64,000 nucleotides of DNA, taken from contig JAWQUS010000004.1 of the NCBI GenBank assembly GCA_036365455.1, positions 4,285,501 through 4,349,500 of the forward strand. Reading direction: 5' to 3'. The translations under genes were made by a program, and so were the position numbers. Origin of the DNA: Macrosoma leucophasiata (taxonomy: Eukaryota; Arthropoda; Insecta; Lepidoptera; Hedylidae). Positions 1 through 9,700 of this stretch are shown here, piece by piece. Position 1 is the first letter of the stretch, and the number at the start of each line of letters is the position of its first letter. Below the pieces are notes generated by a model. The model did not search any database, had not been told where the DNA came from, and worked only from the letters and a program-made list of their open reading frames with translations.

Positions 1-889
1 GTCTGTTTAGAAAAATGAAGGCCTTAAAAATATGTAATCCTATCAGCATGCTCACTTTCTGATTAATTTTCGTATTTCGTTTTAGAAAATAAGTGCTATG
101 TGAGTGCAAAAGATATATGTTTCTACAGGAGATGACAGTAGTGAGAAGTCTGTTTTGGATGAACATCACGTTAGTAGTAAATTAAACTCACTAATTATAT
201 TCTAAATTACTTTTCTTCATTTTTGTAACGCCTATTTTTTCTAAAAAGACCCACTGTTCGTTTATCGCAATTCTGAAACATTACTCAATTTAAAGTTACT
301 TTTACATCTCCAATCAAATCGCATGCTGTCGTTTTACGTAATTGCTTTTAAAAATTGAGTAACGATTCAGCCTTGAAATTGAAGAATCTAGTCAGAGCTA
401 GTTAATGACTACAAAACAACATACATCAATAATACATTCAAAATCAAATCGAGAAAGATGTATGGAGTCAGTCACCTATTTGTTTTTTCTATTTACGGTC
501 TTTATGGATTAGTTTTTAATATCAACTTCATCTACATAGACAAGAATAAAGAATGAAGCGAATCATTCACAAAAAAATATAGTTCATTCGTTCAAATGAT
601 TACAATTTGAAGAAATAGTTGATTAATATTTCAATATTAATTAATAATACCTACCTACTTTAAATATAAAAATATTTAACATATTAATAATATTATGTTT
701 TTTGTAATAATAGTAATATAGATCGTCGACACAGTAATTTGTTATTTCCAATGTGAGAGTGTGCAACGCAATGTTGTGATTAAAATTTCAGCCTTTCCTA
801 GACCTTATCAATTCTTATATGATAATGCCATGAATGGGATGATCATACAGTATTTATAACTGTTTATGTATTTGTTTGCGTTAATTGTT
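1..889. other. AT-rich intergenic DNA, nothing assigned
   Basis: No convincing coding exon, RNA gene or inverted-repeat element was seen. A very AT-rich stretch lies at about 600-720. Confidence 0.4.
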
Positions 890-1050
890 TTTTTTTAACG
901 CTATGATCTAAATAATGTGTCAAAGGCAAAAACATCAAGAGGCATAGACATCTTCACAAAAAATAGAGGTCAAAGTGCAGATGCGTTGCTACCTCGATAC
1001 TCAAGTTTTTTGCCTCTGTGATAGTAATTACGTGGCACACATACATTGGA
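890..1050 (-). mobile_element. Decayed Metulj-like SINE
   Basis: After a T-run, scattered matches to the family remain in the expected order: GAGGTCAAAGTGCAGATGCG, then GCCTCTGTGATAGTAATTAC. It is heavily diverged and truncated. Confidence 0.5.
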
Positions 1051-1554
1051 TGGAGTTTTTTGTAGATATCTATCTTCTTTTGTTATAAATGTCTTTAAAA
1101 TCATATTTGAAATTATAATTTCCACTTTACTGTGTCGCGAAGTTTTTCATACATACAAACATATATGTTTGTTAATTTCTATGATTATTATGAGCTACTA
1201 TCATAAAATCTAAAATAATATGAAACTTAAAATTAGAAAAACAGATAATTACTAAAACCTATTCATTAAAATAAAGCTGTGTATAACCATTGATTTATAT
1301 GTACTAAAGAAAGTACTTTATTTATTATTTATTTTATAAAGTACCAGACAGGACACTTTTCTTGTTAGCATAGTTCCAGTTTTTTGCATTTAATTTCCCA
1401 CTGTTATATATGACAGATAACGTGGAAATGTCTCACTTAATATCTGTCAAATAAATTTAAAAACGGAACCGGCTGTTTGTATTCTTTACCATCTCTATAT
1501 TATACCGCATTGTTACTCACAGGTTTATACCTCTTTGTGCATAATAGGTTAGGT

Positions 1555-1930
1555 TAGAGAATCATTAATTATACATATTGCCGTAAACAATATTTTATTG
1601 AAAAAACAAGTAAAAATAAATTATTTCCCAAAAAAGACTTGCGGCCATATTTTGATAGGCAACCTAGTGGATATATTCTTTCTTTATTTATTCTTCTACC
1701 CCCTTATTCATAAACGTATTTTAGCTAAAGTGTTGCTAATCTCTCCTTTGTCATTTTCTATCCTGCACATTTGACAATGCAACTGACAAAGACAAAGCAT
1801 TCTATAGCTAAAACGTATCTAATGTACGGTTATGTATAAGGGGGTTAGATTATAAATATGCGTAACAATTAGGTTTGCATCATATCTGGATGAACGAAAT
1901 GATTCCGCAGTGGGATCCTAACCTATAACC
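1555..1930 (+). repeat. Dispersed repeat family Y, interrupted by a MITE
   Basis: Shares CTTGCGGCC, GGCAACCTAGTGGATATAT, TAGATTATAAATATGCG and GATGAACGAAATGATTC with copies near 28.4, 45.0, 45.5 and 56.1 kb. The CCCCCTTATTC MITE (1699-1844) sits inside it. The family type is unknown. Confidence 0.6.
1699..1844 (+). mobile_element. MITE family P (CCCCCTTATTC termini)
   Basis: Termini CCCCCTTATTCATAAACG and its complement enclose about 146 bp. Flanks are CTA and TTA. Uninterrupted copies of host repeat Y read TCTAGATT here, so the target was CTA and one copy has mutated. A 3-bp target suggests a PIF/Harbinger-like origin. Confidence 0.75.
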
Positions 1931-1998
1931 TGTGAGCGTGATTAATCAATCACTGATTTTCTACTTTGTTACATATTTACACATAAATGAGATACAGT

Positions 1999-2542
1999 AC
2001 AGAGTATCCAACAAGATATATTGCACATCGACTTTAGGAAGGAGACTTCGGCTTATTTCGGACCTGTAGAGCGTTGTCTCTTTCGCACCTTACCTATGTG
2101 ACGTTTGTCGACCATTTAGATTAAGTTTTTTTTTTATTTTATGGAAGTGGCAAACAAGCATGCAGTTCAAATTGATGTTAAGTGATGACTGCAACCTATA
2201 GTCACTTACAAAAAGACCAAGGTAAAAAGCAGATGCGTTACCACTCCTGAGGCCTAAGATGTTATGCCTCTGTGCCGGAAATTACAGGGCCGTACATTAT
2301 CACCTGACCGGAACACGATAGTGCTCAACACTACCATTTAGCGGCAAGTATATTAGGTAATGCGGTGGTGCCTACGCCCGCGAGCTCCGTCACTGGAGCT
2401 CTACCACCAGTAAAAGTTTTGACCAATACCGAACTATCAGTGCTTACGTACGCAGTGTGCAGCAGAGATAACGCTCTACGAAGTCGCAACTAGCTGATTG
2501 TCTCTTTCGTAAGCTGGATATGCAATATTTCTTGGGTACTGT
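1999..2542. mobile_element. MITE family Q, interrupted by a SINE
   Basis: The ends resemble ACAGTATCCA...TGCAATATT and the complement. Subterminal inverted blocks contain AGAGCGTTRTCTC. A Metulj-like SINE occupies 2130-2413. Related copies are at 9015-9267 and 51735-51960. Confidence 0.65.
2130..2413 (-). mobile_element. Metulj-like SINE, full length, inside MITE Q
   Basis: Reads, on the minus strand, ACTGGTGGTAGAGCTCC through to an A-rich tail. It is flanked by AAGTTTT on both sides, which is a 7-bp TSD. The family start and the GTGTTCCGGT block match what I know of Metulj SINEs of butterflies. Confidence 0.85.
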
Positions 2543-2707
2543 AATTAATATATTTTAGTACTATTAATTATTGTTTTACATTAGATCATTCCTATATAAT
2601 TAAAAAGTGGTAAAAATGTATTAAAACATTAGAATGCAGTTCTACTATCACGGTTTTTGCTACGATCAAAAATAAGCATTTTATTTCTCAAAGTAATTAT
2701 TCCAAGG

Positions 2708-2990
2708 AACAAAAAATAATGAGCAAAACTTACCAAAAATTTACTTCACGATAAAATTGGTATAAGTCGGTTAGAGAAATCATGACCTTCATAGGTTAAA
2801 TCTGCCAAATAAAAGAATTTTCACCGCCGAATTTAAATGAATACAACTATTAGGAATAGTTATGCAAGAGGAAAGGTTTAAAAAATAATTAGCAAAGCTA
2901 ACCAAAATTTAATTTACCATAAAATCGGTAAGTCGGTAAAAGAAATCATAATATTTATATCTTAAATTTCAAAATTTTAAGATGATTTTG
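2708..2990. repeat. Diverged tandem duplication, about 170-bp period
   Basis: 2708-2820 and 2880-2990 share a run of similar blocks (AAAAAATAATKAGCAAA, ACCAAAAATTTA, CATAAAATYGGTA, AAGTCGGT, AGAAATCAT). The function is unknown. Confidence 0.5.
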
Positions 2991-3153
2991 GCAAAAAAAA
3001 TTCTTAAAATTTATTTAACTGTTCTACTCGTTTTATTTAAACAAACATGATAATAATTATATAGACAGGGAAATATATTATTTTTGGCGAGGAAAAGGGG
3101 GTAACCCCAGTTAATTCAGTCAAATATTCTGTAAGATATTATTATCTATTTTT

Positions 3154-3449
3154 ACTGGTGGTAGAGGTCCAGTGACGGAGCTCGCGGGCTTAGGCACCAC
3201 CGCATTACCTAATATACTTGCCGCTAAATGGTAGTGTTCAGCACTATCGTGTTCCGGTCAGGTGGTAATGTACGGACCTGTAATTTCCGGCACAGAGGCA
3301 TAACACCTTAGGCCTCAGGAGTGGCAACGCATCTGCATTTTGACCTTGGTCTTTGTGTGGGTGTCTATAGGCTGCAGTCATCACTTAACATCAATGTGAA
3401 CTGCATGCTTGTTTGCCACTTCTATAACATAAATAAAAAATAAAAAAAT
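3154..3449 (+). mobile_element. Metulj-like SINE, full length
   Basis: Starts ACTGGTGGTAGAGGTCC and ends after TTGCCACTTCTATAACATAAATA in an A-rich tail. It belongs to the common subfamily (GCGGGC near the start, TTTCCGGCACAGAGGC inside). Confidence 0.85.
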
Positions 3450-3499
3450 CCAACTTGGCGCGCTGCAAATAAATTGTATGAATCGCTTGAGTTAGTAGA

Positions 3500-3740
3500 A
3501 TAATCTGGAGGAAACAACACTATGTGGACCCCCGGTAATCCGGCCCGTCTAATCCGTATAAAATAACGTCTTATCGATACGTCGGATCGATAATTTGTCG
3601 GCTTACAAGGTACACAGGTTATAAAAAAAACGGATTAGGAATTTAAGGCAGTAGGTACTCTATAATCCGGCAAATTCGTGACGTCATAGTGTCGATAGTT
3701 CGACACTGCGTTGCAAAACTTTTGTCGGATTACAATCTGC
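3500..3740. repeat. Possible pogo/Tigger-like MITE remnants
   Basis: TAATCCGGC occurs at 3537-3545 and again about 3663-3671 after CAGTAGGTACTCTA. This resembles the ends of pogo-type elements. No clean inverted-repeat pair or TA duplication was resolved. Confidence 0.3.
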
Positions 3741-3888
3741 ATCTGTCAACAGTATACATTAAGACAAGTAATTCTGTCACAAATGTAATTAAATCACATC
3801 ACAAGACATTTGTATGGAGGGTCCTTTCTTTTGTATAGTCTAACCCCCTTATAATATGCATTGTCTTTATCAGTCGCATTGGCAATTG

Positions 3889-5564
3889 ACAGCATTTCAA
3901 AATTGACACGACCCTAAAAGAAAAATACCGTTTCTTCATTTTTCTTTTCTGAGTTCAATTACATATTTTTTTTATTTCTTTATTTCTTAATTTCTGTGGA
4001 AAAAAAAAATAAAACGGAAAAACATGTGATGACGTCACTTATATGGTGGAATGAAGTAGTTACCATTGCCTATCTTTAGATGAAAACATTATTGTTACAT
4101 ACTCTGTGACAAGATGTGTCAAATTGATACGGATACGTCAATGTCAAAGTATAAAACTAGGAAGTAGGGATGGTGATCCGAAACCTGAGATCGGTTAGTC
4201 GGAAAAGCGATCTTTAGGACCCAAAAACTCGATTCTTAATTAAATAATTATAATAATTTATTTAAATCGATCCACAGTACTGGATTGATTTAGTGAATGG
4301 GTACTATACCCTGGAATATCGAAGATCGATCTTTTTGGTTAATTCACATAGGGACATATAGGAAACATACAGATCATAAGTTTTAACGTTTAAACGTGAG
4401 TATAGGAAGCATTATACCAACATTGAACACTGTTGAGTTGCTTTTTTTTTCCCTTAGTTAGTTGTTTTCCTTGAAATTTAGTATTACATAGCCCAAATCA
4501 AAAATAGATCGATAATCGAAGATCGATTTTTTCAATGTCGATTTAAATGTGAATGGATTTTGGACACTTTGATTCGAACATTGATTTATTTCAGAAAGAA
4601 TCGCATTCCCTACTACGAAGTCTATGAAAAGCTGCTACGGGCTTATTTATTTTAAAAAAAAACAGGTTTTAAGTTTTAAACAACGACTTAGCCCTCAGGC
4701 TGTTGATATCATATTGATATTTTTTTCGATATGTCGATATTAAAAACTAATTAAAATGTGATAAAAATATGACATATATTTAATTGTGATTTTATTTTTA
4801 TGTTTATTTAGTAATGATTTGCTTTTAATTTTGATTTGATTTAAATTTCTTAATGTAATGTTGTTCATTGTTTTTTAATTCTTTTTTATATTGTATAAAA
4901 CATTATGTCATTTAGTTAATTTTATGTCAATTTTTAATTTAAGTTATTGTAAAATTTTGTATAATTTATTTTTATTTATATCAAGGATTGTATAAATATA
5001 TTCGGAAATTAAAGTTTAATCAATTAATTAAAGATAAGATATATCAGTTAACATGGAAAAAAAATTAAAATGTAGATTTATACATTCGATATTTTTTTTT
5101 ATATTTTGAGAAGTTACGCTGTTTTTTTTTGCTCGATCGTTCTTTTATAATTTTGTAGTTGGATCAAGGAAGAGATCAATCGACGACACGCAGGGTCAAA
5201 GAATTGTTTAAAATTATACTGATAAATCGATAATTTTTTCGATATATCGAACACTGGTACTGATAATTTTAAAATAAAAAGATCGACAGCCCTACATCGA
5301 GTTTGACAAGCTGACAACGACAAGACAGTGACATCTACAATTTTTTTCAAGGGGTCACGGCACAATGCAATGTTTCTATTGCCATTCCACCGTTAGTGTG
5401 ACGTCATATGGCGCATACGTCTTTTTAGAATACACTAACTTTCAAAGTAAAAATTATGAATGAAAAGTACAAAATTGCGAAAAATGGTTAAACACGGGTG
5501 CCCTAGTTTTGGATTTACTTTTGGATAATGTAATAAAACATGTAGGTTAAAAAAAAGAAATGTT
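3889..5564. mobile_element. Unclassified insertion inside MITE P
   Basis: Lies between near-identical 8-mers. Its ends are weakly complementary (CAGCATTTC versus GAAATGTT). Inner inverted segments around 4030 and 5395 share GACGTCAC and GGTGGAATG. It holds a hAT-like MITE at 4165-4612 and AT-rich CGAT-palindromic sequence, but no coding sequence. Confidence 0.45.
4165..4612. mobile_element. hAT-like MITE rich in ATCGAT motifs
   Basis: The left end is TAGGGATGGTGATCC and the right end reads ATTCCCTA. Flanks CTAGGAAG (4157-4164) and CTACGAAG (4613-4620) form an 8-bp TSD with one mismatch. A related right-end fragment lies at 6357-6449. Confidence 0.6.
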
Positions 5565-6356
5565 GTCAATTGCGTAAGATAGAAAAAGACAAAGGAGAGA
5601 TTACCAACATATTAGCTAAAATGCTTTTATAAGGAATAAGGGGGTAAGACTCCAGAAATATTTTTTAAGAAAAGATTTTATACGACAAGTTTGTAAAAAT
5701 TGTGTCTGCTTTAAACCTACAAGCACTCTTATGGGGGCTTAGAATAAAGGCAGCTACTTTACAATACAACACTATGACGTCACAAATGTAGAATTGCACA
5801 CAAAGATAAGGCAATTACCTTATTGCCGTAATCTGTACCGTTTCACGAAATAAACGCCCTAATATGGAATGTAGATCATTCCCTACATCCAATTAAGAGC
5901 TCACATAAGACAAAGGCTTAATAAATATAAATTAAAAATACATAAACTTAAAACCAAACATAACAATATACTGTGAACAGTCATTAAATAATCTACCTAC
6001 TACATTAAAAAGGTAGAAACTGGCAATACTGCGTATGCGATGTTGGGAGTTTTTCCAGAACTTCTAGCAACATTACGGTCAATAATTAATCCTTAAATTA
6101 TTTCATGCAAAATTAGGAGACTAAAATATTATAGTATTCGATATTATGACGGAATTCTTAAGTATATTTTTAAAATCATTATGCAAACCAACATTACGAA
6201 CTTTGAACATTATGGTTACTGAATTTTGTTATGGATAATGATTTTTGAATAAACCATTTTATGTGACGTCTCCCAAAAAATTAAATGGACTCTAAAAGAC
6301 TTGTTTTTACCATCTTTGTTGTCCAAAAGATTGAATTTGTAGAATCAATTCATACA

Positions 6357-6449
6357 AATGGAAAACTGATCGATTAATCGAGAATCGATTTCTGACTTGT
6401 TTCGAATAGATTAAAAAATTCGATCTTTTGCTGAAAGAATCGCGATCCC
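6357..6449. repeat. Fragment of the ATCGAT-rich hAT-like MITE
   Basis: CGATTAATCGAGAATCGATT and GAAAGAATCGCGATCCCTA match the right part of the 4165-4612 element. It lies in the 3' flank of the syntaxin gene. Confidence 0.45.
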
Positions 6450-6563
6450 TAACCAGGTTCTCGACAAATTGAATTCTAAGGGATTGAACATATGAAACAT
6501 ATGATAGTTCTTTCAAAGAAATCATTAATATAAGACCACTTGGGCATGTATTAAGGCTCAGAT

Positions 6564-6739
6564 CTATTTAAAACTTTTCACTATCCAAACGATGAATATT
6601 ATTGCGAATATGACTCCGATGAGCATGAAAAAGAACATTCTCTTGCGGTATTTTCGCTTGTGTTCGGCGGCTTTAGCTAGTTCGTCGACACCCGTCTCGA
6701 CACTTGCCCCTGCGGCTTCTATGTGAGTTTCTACAGTAT
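6564..6739 (-). CDS. Syx13: Syx13 coding exon 5 (residues 219-276, membrane anchor, stop)
   Basis: The acceptor TGTTTTACAG is followed by AT, completing an Asp codon. The exon encodes the second half of the SNARE helix (DTVETHIEAAGASVETGVDE), a basic juxtamembrane segment and the hydrophobic anchor MFFFMLIGVIFAIIFIVWIV, then stops with TAG at 6566-6564. I saw no AATAAA on the minus strand in the next 600 bases, so the transcript end is not placed. Confidence 0.92.
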
Positions 6740-9700
6740 CTGTAAAACAAAAACGTAACTTTTTTTAATGTTATGGATGTGGCAAGCAATCATGCAGTTC
6801 ACATTGATGTTAAGTGATGACTGCAGCCTTTAGACACCCACAAAATGACTGAGAAAGAAGATTACCACCTGACCGGAACACGATAGTGCTGAACACTACC
6901 ATTTAGCGGCAAGTATATTAGGTAATGCGGTGGTGCCTACGCCCGCGAGCTCCGTCACTGGAGCTTTACCACCAGTAGAAGATGTATGCGAGCCAACCTT
7001 AAATATTTGTTTTGAAAGTCAATATATAACCATTATTAATATACCTACACCAAAAAAACATATTTGTTGTATGGGCGCCCATTTTAATGTCCCGGTGTGG
7101 GGATCGAACCCGCGATCCTCGGATCAACGGTACACCGTTGCACCATGTGGGTCAACAGAATAACTCACCGACAGCCTGCGCCTGCGCATTCACCATTTCG
7201 GCCAACTCCTGCATTATCTGGTTCACGTCCAATACGTCAGCTTCAATTTTGTTCATGTAAGCTTCTTTCTCTAGTAGCATACTCGTCTCGAATTGAATTA
7301 GCCGCGCCTGGAAAACATTTATATTATTACTAGCCGACCCGGCAAACGTCCATACAATAAATGTTAAAAGCCCGCACAAAAAATATTAAAAAAAAACAAA
7401 AAGGCGAGTCTATAATCTTCCATCATTGGTGTGAGCAACGCGTACGAATAAATTTATTTTAATGCAAGCAATTTTTTTGCGACAACTTCTAAGATACAAT
7501 ATTACAATAAATGATGCTGATAGTTCTTTCAAAGAAATATATACATATTATAAAATAAAGTCCGCCGCATCTATCTGGCCGCGATAAACTCAAAGACTAG
7601 GTACATACTGCACGGATTTTCAGGTTACCATTAGAGTGATTTTTGAGCTTTTTGTTAGAAGGTTTGTGTATATCATTTGTTAAAGTTTTGTGTAAATTCA
7701 TTGGAATATAACGATACAATGTTATATTTATTTATCGCAATAACACATGCGAGTAAACTTTAACCACTAAGCTACCGAAGTCCCACACTGATGCGTTAAG
7801 TTTTGCCTTCCCTTTTTTTGATTTTAACCGATATAGGGTCGGTGAACGACATCCATTGATAATTAATTAATAGCTATACAACCGATATGACCAATGGCAA
7901 CCCTTGTACGTCCCACGGCTGCACACGAGTCTCTCCCCTTTTTGAGGGGAGGCCTGGAGTTTACTCCACGACGCTGCTCCAATGCGGGTTGGTGGAGATA
8001 CGGATTAGTGGCCAACCCGCTGTAGGCTGTTTTCAGACCGCCCATAAGGCCTCCGACAAGGTTGATCGACTGGTATCGATAGCAACTGGGACCGACGGCT
8101 TAAAGAGCCCTCCGAAGCACGGAAACGGGCATTTGTAATTTTTCGACTAGCGGTCACCTATCACACACCCGACCGCGCCCGTATCGCACAACAGAGTGAT
8201 CTACACCATAGAGCAACACGGGCCACCGGAGGGGAGTAGCCATATGCAGGCTTTCCCATCTGTCAAAGTACAGCACAAGTGTTCCTATGCCTGTCGCCTA
8301 GATGTTTAAATTTGTGCGTGAAATAGTTTATGTATTTTGTTAAAGACAAGGTGTGAGTTTCGTAGAAAAAGACGATTTTTATGTGTGCGTCACGCGTATT
8401 CCCCCCCGCAATAGATTACAGACTGTTTTGCATCGGTAATAAACGCTATAGCTACTTCCATCCGGTCCGCCGCGGCCGGTGACCCGTGTTGCTCTGTGAT
8501 CTACACTAGCCGCGGGGCAATGCGCGCTTTGAGATTGGATATAATAATAATATAATATCCAATCTCAAAGCGCGCGTGGCCCCGCATTAATATAAATACA
8601 AGTGAAGATTCAAACCTGTGCCTGTTGATTGTCCAGCAACGTGGATTCTTCGTCATCGGCGACCGCCTGCCTCTCGAGGGCATCCGGGTCGTTCCTGACG
8701 CGCGCCTTCTTCGGCATATGGGCCGCCATTTTCTCTGACACTTGCTGCAATTTTAACATAACTTGACGCTTGTATTTCTTATTGTTTTTTATTTGAATCA
8801 GAATCAGAATCAGAAACTCATTTATTCATTTAGGGTGACAGGCACCTCTTATGACACGTTAAAAACAAACAAAATAAATTAAAGTGAACAACAATTGATA
8901 TACATGTCAAACAAGATAAAAAATATATGTAAAATCAAAAATATCACTAAGATAAAACTAAATGTAATAAACTAATAAAAGTATATCAGTAGAATGTCTC
9001 ATTTTTCCTTATGTACAGTGCTCTACAAAAAATAATTCACATCGAGCCTATGAAAGTGACAATCGGCTAGTTTCGGCTCTAAAGAGCGTTATCTCTGCTG
9101 CACACTGCCTACGTAAGCATCCGTAGTTAGGTATTGGTCAAAACTTGATCGTAATGGTCGACAAACGTCAAATAGGTAAGGCGCGAAAGAGATAACGCTC
9201 TACAGATCCGAGATAACCCGACGACTTTTCCTGAGGTCGATGTGCATTATTTCTTTTTGGATACTGTATGTTGCTTGGCTCACAGGTCTCATGACTGGAC
9301 AAATAAAGTGTTTTTCATCCTTGTCTTTTTTAAAATACAAAGCTATATATTTAAATAGAAACCTATAATATATATAACATTTCTTTTTTGTTGTGACACC
9401 TTTTTTTCATCTGCAATCAGCTGTTCAGTCATAATCAGATTTTTTGGCTTAATTTGTGTTACCTAAATTTGCCGCCGGTAGGCTATTATTTTTGCCACCC
9501 CTATATTTTGATATCGTAGTTTACAATCATATCAATTAGGTATATTTTCTATCAATAAAATTTCAACTTTATGTTTTATGCTTCATAATCGTGAAGTTGA
9601 TGTAAGCGTCTTTTTTTCTATGGTTAGAAACATGTGCAACGCAAATTCGACTCTCAATCTATAATTTGTATGTGTTGAATGTTTGTTGCATCTATTAATA

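Larger units (their letters stand above)
3844..5644. mobile_element. MITE family P split by a 1.68-kb insertion
   Basis: CCCCCTTAT at 3844 and GAATAAGGGGG ending at 5644 are the two ends of one family P copy. It is flanked by TAA on both sides. The halves are separated at GGCAATTG (3881-3888) and GTCAATTG (5565-5572), which look like an 8-bp target duplication of the inner insertion. Confidence 0.65.

Noticed and set aside
4696..5296. Possible hAT element with CAGGCTG and CAGTGTTCGAT ends
   Set aside because: The ends pair only through ATCGAT-rich low-complexity sequence and no matching TSD was found.
3678..5782. CRE enhancer cluster
   Set aside because: The four TGACGTCA sites fall in inverted, apparently transposon-derived segments; regulatory function is not shown by the sequence.
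7887..8138. 83-codon frame in intron 3
   Set aside because: Lies wholly within the 5S-derived SINE and recurs in its other copies.
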